A stretch of 8,669 nt of DNA from Deltaproteobacteria bacterium (GCA_016874895.1 VGSX01000136.1:1-8669), one strand, 5' to 3'. Shown: positions 1 through 7,134, numbered from the stretch's first letter. The notes: generated by a model from the letters alone, not told the origin. A program made the numbers and translations.

Positions 1-604
1 TTACCGCCATTTTATAGCGCTGGGAAGGATGCCGGCCGATCTGAGTTCTAATGTCCCCCTGTTTCTCAGGTAATCTGCCCCAGACCAGGGCAAGATATTT
101 TTTGTCCACCCGGCGGTCCTTGAACTCCCCCAAGAGGAAGCGGTGGGCCGCTTCGGTCTTCGCCACAATGATGATGCCGCTGGTGTCCTTGTCCAGGCGA
201 TGCACCAGTCCCGGGCGCTGCACATCGCCGATGCCCTGGAGGTCCGGACAGTGATGCAGAAGGGCGTTCACCAGGGTGCCGGTGGTCTGGCCTGCACCGG
301 GATGCACCGTTAATCCCGGGGGTTTATTGAGAACCACCAGGTCCTCGTCTTCATGGAGGATATCGAGGGGGATGGCCTCCGGGGCCAGATGCCAGGGCTG
401 AACTTCCGGTATGGTGCAGACCAGCCGGTCGCCCGGGCGCAACCGGTAATTAGCGGAGCGCTCCTGATCGTTAACCCGGACCAGACCGGACCTGATCCAC
501 TTCTGCACCCGGGCCCGGGAAAAAGAAGGGAGTTTCTGCACCAGGAATTGATCCAGCCGGCTCCCCTGATCTTCGGCCCCGCTGCACAGGGCTACTTGGG
601 TCAT
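1..604 (-). CDS. rluD: RluD/RluA-family 23S rRNA pseudouridine synthase, C-terminus cut off by the window edge
   Basis: This enzyme isomerises specific uridines to pseudouridine in 23S rRNA in the cytoplasm. Translating the reverse strand from the ATG at 604 gives 201 codons with no stop before base 1, so the C-terminal part lies outside the window. Residues about 16-65 form an S4 RNA-binding domain (SRLDQFLVQKLPSFSRARVQ, then RPGD). The catalytic domain follows, with the family signatures LNKPPGLTVHPG (92-103) and GLVHRLDKDTSG (132-143); Asp138 of HRLD is the catalytic aspartate by family knowledge. The layout with an N-terminal S4 domain fits the RluC/RluD branch; RluD is the best guess but the exact target uridines cannot be read from sequence. 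It starts 11 bases after the stop of the YacL-like gene and has no visible Shine-Dalgarno sequence, so coupling to upstream translation is likely. Confidence 0.93.
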   Translation of the reverse strand, partial: MTQVALCSGAEDQGSRLDQFLVQKLPSFSRARVQKWIRSGLVRVNDQERSANYRLRPGDRLVCTIPEVQPWHLAPEAIPLDILHEDEDLVVLNKPPGLTVHPGAGQTTGTLVNALLHHCPDLQGIGDVQRPGLVHRLDKDTSGIIIVAKTEAAHRFLLGEFKDRRVDKKYLALVWGRLPEKQGDIRTQIGRHPSQRYKMAV

Positions 605-615
605 GGTAGGGGAAA

Positions 616-1635
616 TTACGAGCGGATGGGGACGTTGCCGTCCTCCCGGATTTCAGTAAAGACCATGCGCCCGGCAGTAGTCTGCAAGACGCTGGTGACT
701 GCCACATTCACTTCCTTGCCGATGAATTGGCGGGCATTTTCAATCACTACCATGGTGCCGTCATCCATGTAGGCGATACCCTGCCCCTGGGACTTGCCTT
801 CCCGGAGGATCTGCACCTGCATCATCTCTCCGGGCAATACGGCAGATTTCAGGGAATTGGCCAGATGGTTGATGTTCAGCACCTCGATGCCCCGCAACTG
901 GGCCACCTTGCTGAGATTGAAATCGTTGGTGACAATCTTGGCATGCATTTTGAGGGCTAATTCCACGAGCTTGGAGTCCACGTCCATGCGGTCGATATCC
1001 GTGTCCAAAAACTCCACCCTAAGCCGGTTCTGCTTCTGAATCCGCTGCAGGATGTCCAGACCCCGGCGCCCCCGCAACCTCTTTAAATCATCGGGAGAAT
1101 CGGCGATGTACTGCAGCTCTTTCAGGACAAATTTGGGAACAATCAAGGTTCCCTCAAGGAACCCGGTCTCACACAGGTCGGCGATGCGGCCGTCAATAAT
1201 GACGCTGGTATCCAGTAACTTCGGCAGATGGCGGAGATTTTTCGGTCCTTCGAGAAAATGCGGCGAGGCAATCTCGTCCATCTTCTTGCCGCCCAGCATC
1301 AAGCCGATGTAGCCGAAAATCGCTGAAAAGAAAATATATAAGGGGATTTGGAGATTTGGCAGTTCTAAATATTGGTCAAAAGGATAACTGGCCAATTTGG
1401 CTATGCCCAGACCGGTGAGCAGGCCCAGGGTGCCTCCGATAATCGTTTTTAACGGCACCCGCTTGATGACCTGTTCCACCTGCAGGGTGAGCAGGGCAAC
1501 GAACAACCCGATGGCCCCTCCGGCCCAACCGGCCCACCACTGCCCGTTAAGGTTCGGGATCTGACTTCCGATCAGATAACCGCTGACTGCACAAATACTT
1601 CCTAATACCCCTCCCACAAGAATTCTGTTAAACAA
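616..1635 (-). CDS. YacL-like membrane protein with PIN and TRAM domains
   Basis: This is a 339-residue protein of the Bacillus YacL type: N-terminal membrane segments, a PIN nuclease-like domain and a C-terminal TRAM domain. Four hydrophobic stretches can be seen at about 4-23, 33-51, 63-82 and 97-115. The PIN domain runs from about 138 to 260, with the acidic metal-site residues Asp142 (LLDTSVIIDGRI), Glu173, Asp218/Asp220 and Asp238 (VTNDFN), so it looks catalytically intact. The TRAM domain, a predicted RNA-binding beta barrel, covers about 267-329. PIN domains are usually metal-dependent ribonucleases; the substrate of this family is not known to me. The start is a TTG, chosen because a strong Shine-Dalgarno (GAGGTGA, 1642-1648) sits six bases before it. 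It lies 59 bp after carD and just before rluD. In many bacteria the following gene is ispD, which is absent here. Confidence 0.9.
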   Translation of the reverse strand: MFNRILVGGVLGSICAVSGYLIGSQIPNLNGQWWAGWAGGAIGLFVALLTLQVEQVIKRVPLKTIIGGTLGLLTGLGIAKLASYPFDQYLELPNLQIPLYIFFSAIFGYIGLMLGGKKMDEIASPHFLEGPKNLRHLPKLLDTSVIIDGRIADLCETGFLEGTLIVPKFVLKELQYIADSPDDLKRLRGRRGLDILQRIQKQNRLRVEFLDTDIDRMDVDSKLVELALKMHAKIVTNDFNLSKVAQLRGIEVLNINHLANSLKSAVLPGEMMQVQILREGKSQGQGIAYMDDGTMVVIENARQFIGKEVNVAVTSVLQTTAGRMVFTEIREDGNVPIRS

Positions 1636-1641
1636 CCTCGA

Positions 1642-1648
1642 TCACCTC
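1642..1648 (-). promoter_or_regulatory. Strong Shine-Dalgarno that fixes the TTG start of the PIN-TRAM gene
   Basis: On the minus strand GAGGTGA lies six bases before TTG at 1635-1633. No ATG or GTG at a suitable distance is in frame; the GTG inside the motif itself is in another frame and soon meets TAA. This makes TTG the most credible start. Confidence 0.75.
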
Positions 1649-1694
1649 TGTTTCTCCGGCGACACAGGTTTTAGAAGCATCGGGCTGAGGCCCG

Positions 1695-2189
1695 TTAACT
1701 TATGGAAGTTAGATCCAGCAAAGTGTTTATCTTTTCTTCAATTTTATCTTCTTCTTTTTTTTCCGCAATGGATAGCTCTTTAACTAACAGGTTCTTGGCG
1801 GTGTCCAGCATCTTACGCTCCCCGAAAGACAAATCCTTATCTAATTTTAACAGGGTCAGGTCGCGTAACACCTCGGCCACGTGAAAAAGTGAGCCGGTCT
1901 TGATTTTCTCCATGTAATCTCGATAACGCCGGTTCCAGGTCTGGTGCTCCACCACTCTGTCTTTTTTGGCTAAAATTTCATAAATATTGGTAACCGCCTG
2001 GCCGTCGATGATGTTCCGCAAGCCGACGTTGGCGGCATTGCGGGTGGGAATCATGATGATCATGTTGTTGTCTAATATCCGCATAATGTAAAATGTCTGA
2101 TGATTTCCTGAGATCTCCTTATCTTCGATTGATTCGATCACCCCAACGCCATGGGCCGGATATACAGCCAAGTCGCCAAGTTGGAACAT
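1695..2189 (-). CDS. carD: CarD/CdnL-family RNA polymerase-binding transcription regulator
   Basis: CarD/CdnL proteins bind the RNA polymerase beta subunit and stabilise open promoter complexes, notably at rRNA and other housekeeping promoters. The 164-residue product has the expected N-terminal RNAP-interaction domain of Tudor-like fold (MFQLGDLAVYPAHGVGVI, residues 1-18, through about 55) and a helical DNA-binding domain (about 65-140). Trp85 in the HQTWNRRYRDYM segment sits where CarD has the conserved tryptophan that wedges into the upstream edge of the bubble, and basic residues follow it. The C-terminus (about 143-155) is a highly charged Lys/Glu helix encoded partly by an A8 tract. The ATG start is supported by GGAGG (2197-2201) seven bases upstream. 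The gene is AT-richer than its neighbours, in line with a conserved housekeeping regulator or mere drift. It is the first gene of a leftward unit. Confidence 0.93.
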   Translation of the reverse strand: MFQLGDLAVYPAHGVGVIESIEDKEISGNHQTFYIMRILDNNMIIMIPTRNAANVGLRNIIDGQAVTNIYEILAKKDRVVEHQTWNRRYRDYMEKIKTGSLFHVAEVLRDLTLLKLDKDLSFGERKMLDTAKNLLVKELSIAEKKEEDKIEEKINTLLDLTSIS

Positions 2190-2219
2190 GTGTATGCCTC
2201 CGTCTCCTAATTACTTCTA

Positions 2220-2248
2220 TTCATATCAAATTTTGAGGAAATCGCCAA
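2220..2248 (-). promoter_or_regulatory. Probable sigma70-type promoter for carD, with extended -10
   Basis: Read on the minus strand, a -35 TTGGCG (2243-2248) and a -10 TATGAA (2220-2225) are separated by 17 bp. The -10 is preceded by TGA, an extended -10 element. The predicted transcript starts near 2213-2214, giving a leader of about 24 bases that contains the carD Shine-Dalgarno. The hexamers match consensus at four of six positions each, so this is a good but unproven call. Confidence 0.5.
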
Positions 2249-2283
2249 GGAATTTTCCGCCTCCCGGCCACCATGAAAATTGA

Positions 2284-2312
2284 TTGCCTGATATTTATAT
2301 CTGTGTTAGTAT
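2284..2312 (+). promoter_or_regulatory. Probable sigma70-type promoter for the xseA-xseB-ispA-dxs unit
   Basis: TTGCCT (2284-2289) and TAGTAT (2307-2312) are 17 bp apart, and TGT precedes the -10 as an extended -10 motif. The start would fall near 2319, leaving a leader of about 28 bases before the ATG at 2347. Each hexamer matches consensus at four of six positions. It lies about 40 bp from the divergent carD promoter, so the two polymerases could interfere or share control. Confidence 0.42.
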
Positions 2313-2346
2313 TTAACATTCTAGAATATGGCTGACGCCCCCGGAC

Positions 2347-3693
2347 ATGATGTTTGAATTTCCTCGCATTTACTCGGTCACGGATCTGACCCGGATGATA
2401 AAAAACCGGCTGGAAGAGGAGTTTCCTCTGGTCTGGGTCAGCGGCGAGGTGTCTAATCTGAGGTCGCCTCATTCCGGGCACTGTTACTTCTCCCTCAAGG
2501 ATCAGGCCAGCCAGGTGCGAGTGGTAATTTTTCGCAGTTATTTTCAGGCCATGCGTTTTAAGCCGGCTGATTCCCTGAAAATCATCTGCCGGGGGCAGCT
2601 CACGGTTTACGAACCTCGGGGCGAGTATCAGCTTCTCGTGGATTATGTCGAGCCCCTGGGCATGGGGGCCTTGGCCCAGGCCTTCGAAGACCTGAAAAAC
2701 CGCTTGGCCGCCGAGGGTCTTTTTGAGGCCCGCCACAAGAAACCCATACCCTTCCTGCCCCGGCGGCTGGCAGTGGTGACTTCTCCCAGCGGCGCCGCCA
2801 TCCAGGACTTTTTGCAGATCCTCAACCGCCGCTTTCCCAATATCGAGGTGCTGATTTACCCCGTGCGGGTGCAGGGGCAGGGTGCTGGGGATGAGATCGC
2901 CGCGGCCATTGAAACCCTGAACACCCTGCCGGACCTGGATGTCCTCATTCTCACCCGGGGCGGCGGCTCCATCGAGGATTTATGGGCCTTTAACGAAGAA
3001 AAGGTGGCCCGGGCCATTTTTCATTCCGCCATTCCGGTAATTTCCGCGGTGGGACACGAAATCGATTTTACCATAGCCGATTTTGTGGCCGACCTGCGGG
3101 CCCCCACGCCCTCGGCCGCGGCTGAATTGGTCGTGCCGCGCCAGGAAGAGTTGCACCTTAACGTGCAACGCCTGGCCGGGGCTCTGCGGCAACGGCTCCT
3201 GGGGCTGGTGCAGCAATCATGGGAACGTTTCCGCCTCTTGAAGGTTCGCCTGAAAGACCCTCGCCGCCGCATCGCCGAGCTCCGCCTGCGTCTGGATGAC
3301 CGGCTGGAACAACTCCTGCGGGCCTGGGAAAGCAAACGCCGGGACGCAGACGCTCACCTGAAACTCACCGCCGCCCGCCTTAATCTTTTGAGCGTGCGCC
3401 GCCAGAGTGAACAGCAGCGCCTGGTGCTCCAACAGCGGGCGCAGCAATTAGCCCAGGCTTTTGCCTGGCGGGCCGCGGCCAGCCGCCGCCGGCTGCAGCA
3501 TCTGCACGACCGCCTGGCTCCCCTCAACCCTGAGGCGATTTTAGCCCGGGGCTACGCCATTGCCACCACCTTACCGGAAAAGGCGGTTTTGCGGAGCACG
3601 CAGCAGACCGCGGTGGGCCGGGATATCTCCGTCCGCCTGCACCAGGGGGCGCTCCAGTGTAAAGTAACCGACATCGCCCCTGGACCGATATAA
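2347..3693 (+). CDS. xseA: Exodeoxyribonuclease VII large subunit
   Basis: XseA is the catalytic subunit of exonuclease VII, which degrades single-stranded DNA to short oligonucleotides from both ends and acts in mismatch repair and DNA damage processing together with XseB. The 448-residue length is normal (the E. coli protein is about 456). The N-terminal OB-fold (about 5-103) shows WVSGEVSNLR and GHCYFSLKD. The nuclease domain shows VVTSPSGAAIQDFL (143-156), LTRGGGSIEDLWAFNEE (202-218) and SAVGHEIDFTIADFVADL (233-250) followed by APTPSAAAE. A long Arg/Gln-rich helical region (about 265-390) is the coiled coil that carries the small subunits. The C-terminus has the usual LARGYAI segment (399-405). 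Two consecutive ATGs (2347 and 2350) could both serve; no strong Shine-Dalgarno is visible. It is the first gene of the rightward unit and is followed by xseB after 102 bp. Confidence 0.97.
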   Translation: MMFEFPRIYSVTDLTRMIKNRLEEEFPLVWVSGEVSNLRSPHSGHCYFSLKDQASQVRVVIFRSYFQAMRFKPADSLKIICRGQLTVYEPRGEYQLLVDYVEPLGMGALAQAFEDLKNRLAAEGLFEARHKKPIPFLPRRLAVVTSPSGAAIQDFLQILNRRFPNIEVLIYPVRVQGQGAGDEIAAAIETLNTLPDLDVLILTRGGGSIEDLWAFNEEKVARAIFHSAIPVISAVGHEIDFTIADFVADLRAPTPSAAAELVVPRQEELHLNVQRLAGALRQRLLGLVQQSWERFRLLKVRLKDPRRRIAELRLRLDDRLEQLLRAWESKRRDADAHLKLTAARLNLLSVRRQSEQQRLVLQQRAQQLAQAFAWRAAASRRRLQHLHDRLAPLNPEAILARGYAIATTLPEKAVLRSTQQTAVGRDISVRLHQGALQCKVTDIAPGPI

Positions 3694-3699
3694 CAAGGC

Positions 3700-3731
3700 A
3701 CCGCCGCAGAAATTCTCTGCGTCTCTGCGGT
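3700..3731 (+). repeat. CTCTGCG tandem repeat with a dyad partner, just after xseA
   Basis: CTCTGCG occurs twice, eight bases apart (3715-3721 and 3723-3729). The left arm CCGCAGA (3704-3710) can pair with either copy: seven bp with TCTGCGG (3724-3730) or six bp with TCTGCG (3716-3721). Two mutually exclusive hairpins are therefore possible. It starts a few bases after the xseA stop in an otherwise AT-rich 102-bp gap. No T tract follows, so it is not a classical terminator. It resembles dispersed intergenic repeats, but copies elsewhere in the genome cannot be seen here. Confidence 0.6.
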
Positions 3732-3795
3732 AAGAAATCGGGGAATTTAATTTAATATCCCGAAATACCGATTAAACAACTATCCGAAATGAATT

Positions 3796-4044
3796 ATGAC
3801 TGAACCGAGTTTCGAAGAAAATTTAAAAAAGCTGGAAGAGATTTTACAGCAACTGGAACAGGGAGAACTCCCCTTGGAGTCCGCCCTGGCCCGCTTCGAG
3901 GAGGGCATCGGGCTGGTGCGCCTCTGCACCCGGCAGCTGGATGCCGTGGATAGCAGGGTGGAACTCTTGCTGCGGGACGAAGCCGGGAACTTTTTCACCA
4001 AACCCTTTCCACGTTCCCCCGCGAGAGAGGGGTCCGATGCCTGA
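3796..4044 (+). CDS. xseB: Exodeoxyribonuclease VII small subunit
   Basis: XseB is the small, non-catalytic subunit of exonuclease VII; several copies bind the coiled-coil region of XseA. The 82-residue length matches the family (about 80 in E. coli). The signature is clear: SFEENLKKLEEILQQLEQGE (5-24), then LPLESALARFEEGIGLVRLC (25-44), a two-helix hairpin. The tail from about residue 67 (TKPFPRSPAREGSDA) is not conserved and is encoded by a C- and G-rich stretch. No good Shine-Dalgarno precedes the ATG, and the 102-bp gap after xseA could hold a second promoter, though I see no convincing one. It ends 15 bases before ispA. Confidence 0.95.
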   Translation: MTEPSFEENLKKLEEILQQLEQGELPLESALARFEEGIGLVRLCTRQLDAVDSRVELLLRDEAGNFFTKPFPRSPAREGSDA

Positions 4045-4059
4045 GTTACTGGATTTTTC

Positions 4060-4950
4060 ATGGACTTAAAGGACTATCTTTCGCAACGTAAGATACTGGT
4101 GGACCAGAAATTGTCGGAATTGCTGCCGGCCGTGAACGGTCCCCACACCAGGGTAGTGGAAGCCATGCGCTACAGTCTCCTGGGAGGCGGCAAACGACTG
4201 CGCCCCATTCTCTGTCTGGCCGCGGCCGAAGCCGTGGCGGGCGAGAGCGCGGCGGCCCTGCCCGTGGCCTGCGCCCTGGAAATGATCCACACCTATTCCC
4301 TGATTCATGACGACCTCCCGGCCATGGACGATGACGACCTCCGCCGGGGGCGGCCCACCTGCCACAAGCAGTTCGACGAAGCCACCGCCATTCTGGCCGG
4401 CGACGGCCTCCTCACCGCGGCCTTTGCGGTCATGGCCGAGGCGGCGCTCCGGAATCTGGCTAATGTCGTGGCATATATGGAGGCGGTGCAGACCATCGCC
4501 GGGGCGTCCGGTCACCAGGGGATGGTGGGGGGCCAGATGGCCGATCTCCTGGCCGAAGGGAGGCCCAGCAGCCTGGAGCAGGTGGAGGCTATCCACCGGA
4601 TGAAAACCGGCGCCCTGCTCACGGCTGCGGTGCGGGCCGGCGCGGTGTTGGGGGGCGGCTCCCCGGCCCAGGTTGAGGCCTTAACCCGGTACGGGGAAAA
4701 ATTCGGCTTGATCTTCCAGATTACCGATGATTTACTAGATGTGGAAGGTGAATCTGCGGAAATGGGCAAGCCCACCGGGATGGATGCGGTGCGGCAGAAG
4801 GCCACCTACCCGGCGGTCCTCGGGGTGGCCGGGGCCCGGGAGCAGGCCCGGCAACTGGTGGAGGGCGCCCTCCTGGACCTGCAGCCTTTTGGCGCAGCCG
4901 CCGAACCGCTACGGCAACTGGCGCGTTACCTCCTCGTCAGACGACAATAA
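4060..4950 (+). CDS. ispA: Farnesyl diphosphate synthase (short-chain trans-prenyltransferase)
   Basis: IspA condenses dimethylallyl or geranyl diphosphate with isopentenyl diphosphate to make farnesyl diphosphate in the cytosol, feeding longer prenyl chains for quinones and undecaprenyl carriers. The 296-residue length is normal. GGGKRLRPIL (42-51) binds isopentenyl diphosphate. The first Asp-rich motif DDLPAMDDDD (84-93) is followed by Arg95-Arg96. KTG is at 182-184, and the second Asp-rich motif DDLLD is at 223-227 after FQIT. The two-residue insertion in the first motif marks the eubacterial type II enzyme, and Tyr79 (fifth residue before the motif) with Ser80 resembles E. coli IspA, favouring a C15 product; a C20 product cannot be ruled out. 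It lies 15 bp after xseB and 14 bp before dxs, a common bacterial arrangement. Only a weak GGA precedes the ATG. Confidence 0.95.
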   Translation: MDLKDYLSQRKILVDQKLSELLPAVNGPHTRVVEAMRYSLLGGGKRLRPILCLAAAEAVAGESAAALPVACALEMIHTYSLIHDDLPAMDDDDLRRGRPTCHKQFDEATAILAGDGLLTAAFAVMAEAALRNLANVVAYMEAVQTIAGASGHQGMVGGQMADLLAEGRPSSLEQVEAIHRMKTGALLTAAVRAGAVLGGGSPAQVEALTRYGEKFGLIFQITDDLLDVEGESAEMGKPTGMDAVRQKATYPAVLGVAGAREQARQLVEGALLDLQPFGAAAEPLRQLARYLLVRRQ

Positions 4951-4964
4951 TCTCAGGAGTCCCC

Positions 4965-6965
4965 ATGTCACAGAAAAATAACGACTTCCTGCCGGGGTCT
5001 GATTCTCACGCCTTGCAGAAAAGAGGGCTTTTAGACACAATCAACAGCCCGGCTGATTTAAAAAAGCTGGGCGTGGACCAGTTGCCCCAGGTGGCCCAGG
5101 AAATCAGGCAGCAGATTATCAGCACCGTGGCCTGCACCGGCGGTCATCTGGCCCCCAACCTGGGGGTGGTGGAACTCACCATCGCCCTGCACTACGTCTT
5201 TGACACCCCCCGGGACAAAATCATCTGGGACGTGGGGCACCAGGCCTATTCCCATAAACTCCTGACAGGCCGGAAAAATATCTTTCACACCCTGCGCCAG
5301 TCCGGGGGCATCAGCGGTTTCCCCAAGCGGGTGGAGAGCCCCTACGACGCCTTCGACACCGGCCACAGCTCCACCTCCATCTCCGCGGCCCTGGGGATGG
5401 CGGTGGGGGCCTGTTTGAAAAAAGAACGGCGCCGGGTCATTGCCGTCATCGGCGACGGCTCCATGACCGCAGGTCTGGCCTTCGAGGGCCTGAACAATGC
5501 CGGGGATCTGAACAAGGACCTCATCGTCGTCCTCAATGACAATGAAATGTCCATCTCCCCCAACGTGGGCGCGCTGTCTTCCTTCCTCAGCCGCAAACTC
5601 ACCAAGCGGGCCATGGTATATGCCCGCCGCCAGTTCGAAAACTTTCTCAAAATGGTCCCGGGCATCGGGGATGAGCTGATGCTCTGGGCCAAAAAGAGCG
5701 AGGAGTCCTTCAAGGCCTTTCTTACTCCCGGGATGCTCTTCGAGGCCCTGAAGTTTAATTATTTAGGGCCGGTGCAGGGCCACCGTTTCGACCATCTCCT
5801 GGAAACTTTTAACAACATCAAAAATCTCACGGGCCCCATCCTGGTGCACGTCCTCACCACCAAGGGCAAAGGTTATGAACCGGCGGAATGCAACCCCACC
5901 TGTTTCCACGGCCTCGGCTGCTTCAACCAGGAGACCGGGGAACCGAAAAAGATGGTGGGCGAGGTCCCCAGCTATACCGAAATTTTCGGCAACACCCTCA
6001 TCAAGCTGGCCCGGGAAGACCATCGCATCGTGGCCATTACCGCGGCCATGCCCGATGGCACCGGTTTAGTGAAGTATCGCCAGCAGTTCCCGGAGCGTTT
6101 TTATGATGTGGGGATCTGCGAACAGCACGCCGTGACCTTTGCCGCGGGACTCGCCGTGGAAGGCCTCCGTCCGGTGGTGGCCATCTATTCCACCTTTTTG
6201 CAGCGGGCCTACGACCAGGTGCTGCACGATGTCTGCCTGCAGAACCTGCCGGTGGTCTTTGCCCTGGACCGGGGGGGCATGGTGGGGGAAGACGGGGAGA
6301 CCCATCAGGGCCTTTTTGACCTCTCCTACCTGCGCCACCTGCCCAACATGGTGCTCATGGCCCCCAAGGATGAAGACGAACTCCGGCACATGCTCTATAC
6401 CGCGGTAACCCACAAGGGCCCCATCGCGGTGCGCTATCCCCGGGGGAACGGCCTGGGCGCCCCCCTCTCGCCTGTCCTGCAGAAAATTCCCCTGGGCCAG
6501 GCCGAGGTTATCTTGGAAGGGGACGATCTGCTCATCCTGGCCGTGGGGGCCTCGGTCTACCCGGCCCTGGAAGCCGCCCGGGAGCTCAAAGAAAACGGTT
6601 TTCGGGCCACGGTGGTGAACGCCCGCTTCATCAAACCCCTGGACCAGGCCACCATACTCTCCTGGGCCACCAAATGCGGCCGGGTCCTCACCGTGGAGGA
6701 AAACGTGGCGGCCGGCGGTTTCGGCAGCGCGGTCCTGGAACTCCTTTCCGATAATGGTCTCACCGGTATTCCCGTGAAACGCCTGGCCGTGGGGGATCTC
6801 TTCGTGGAACACGGCAGCCAGAAAACGTTGCGCCGCAAGTATGGCCTCGACACCCAGGGAATCCTGGAGAGCGCCCTGACCCTGCTGGGCCACCCCAACG
6901 GTAAAAAACCATCTTCCTTGGCAATTTTTCAGGACCGCCGGGTGGCCGCCCTCCAGGCGCCTTAA
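4965..6965 (+). CDS. dxs: 1-deoxy-D-xylulose-5-phosphate synthase
   Basis: Dxs joins pyruvate and glyceraldehyde 3-phosphate in a thiamine-diphosphate-dependent reaction, the first step of the MEP isoprenoid pathway and also a route to thiamine and pyridoxal. The product has 666 residues. Visible are GGHLAPNLGVVELT (59-72, His61), DVGHQAYSHK (89-98), DTGHSSTSIS (131-140), the thiamine-binding GDGSMTAGLAFEGLNNAG (163-180), ICEQHAVTFAAGLA (384-397) with the catalytic Glu386, YDQVLHDV (416-423) and RYPRGNG (490-496). The C-terminal transketolase-like domain includes ENVAAGGFGS. The last 25 or so residues are a non-conserved tail. Unusually, three cysteines (309, 313, 319) cluster in the loop ECNPTCFHGLGCFN. 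AGGAG (4955-4959) five bases before the ATG is a strong ribosome site. A repeat array begins three bases after its stop. Confidence 0.97.
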   Translation: MSQKNNDFLPGSDSHALQKRGLLDTINSPADLKKLGVDQLPQVAQEIRQQIISTVACTGGHLAPNLGVVELTIALHYVFDTPRDKIIWDVGHQAYSHKLLTGRKNIFHTLRQSGGISGFPKRVESPYDAFDTGHSSTSISAALGMAVGACLKKERRRVIAVIGDGSMTAGLAFEGLNNAGDLNKDLIVVLNDNEMSISPNVGALSSFLSRKLTKRAMVYARRQFENFLKMVPGIGDELMLWAKKSEESFKAFLTPGMLFEALKFNYLGPVQGHRFDHLLETFNNIKNLTGPILVHVLTTKGKGYEPAECNPTCFHGLGCFNQETGEPKKMVGEVPSYTEIFGNTLIKLAREDHRIVAITAAMPDGTGLVKYRQQFPERFYDVGICEQHAVTFAAGLAVEGLRPVVAIYSTFLQRAYDQVLHDVCLQNLPVVFALDRGGMVGEDGETHQGLFDLSYLRHLPNMVLMAPKDEDELRHMLYTAVTHKGPIAVRYPRGNGLGAPLSPVLQKIPLGQAEVILEGDDLLILAVGASVYPALEAARELKENGFRATVVNARFIKPLDQATILSWATKCGRVLTVEENVAAGGFGSAVLELLSDNGLTGIPVKRLAVGDLFVEHGSQKTLRRKYGLDTQGILESALTLLGHPNGKKPSSLAIFQDRRVAALQAP

Positions 6966-6967
6966 GG

Positions 6968-7058
6968 AGTGGTCAGGGGTCAGGGGTCAGGGGTTAGTGG
7001 TCAGGGGTCAGGGGTCAGGGGTCAGTGGTCAGGGGTCAGGGGTCAGGGGTCAGTGGCC
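6968..7058 (+). repeat. Thirteen-unit AGKGGTC heptamer array with 28-bp higher-order period
   Basis: Thirteen exact-length heptamers follow each other without a gap for 91 bp. Units 1, 5, 9 and 13 begin AGTGG; the nine others are AGGGG units. The pattern is therefore one AGTGGTC plus three AGGGGTC, repeated three times and closed by AGTGGCC. The only other changes are T for C at the end of unit 4 and C for T in unit 13. It begins three bases after the dxs stop. Every unit ending in TC presents TGA on the minus strand, so that strand is closed in all three frames. Confidence 0.97.
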
Positions 7059-7134
7059 AGTAAAAAGAAAATAACTTCCTTTAGTCCCCTCTCCCCCGCT
7101 TGGGGGCTGAGCATTACTCACAAGTAGGGAAATT

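Noticed and set aside
1..225. A 74-codon minus-strand reading frame at the left edge
   Set aside because: It is out of frame with the RluD-type gene, which runs open through the edge and has clear motifs.
1681..1694. CGGGC/GCCCG hairpin just after carD as a terminator
   Set aside because: The stem is only five bp and no T tract follows on the minus strand, so read-through to the PIN-TRAM gene is more likely.
6066..6893. A 275-codon minus-strand reading frame opposite dxs
   Set aside because: It is an antisense shadow of dxs; the plus-strand frame carries all catalytic motifs.
6968..7058. Heptamer array as a CRISPR array
   Set aside because: There are no unique spacers; the units are seven bases and contiguous.
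7093..7106. C5/G5 hairpin after dxs as a terminator
   Set aside because: It lacks a T tract on either strand; the hairpin at 7241-7261 is a better candidate.
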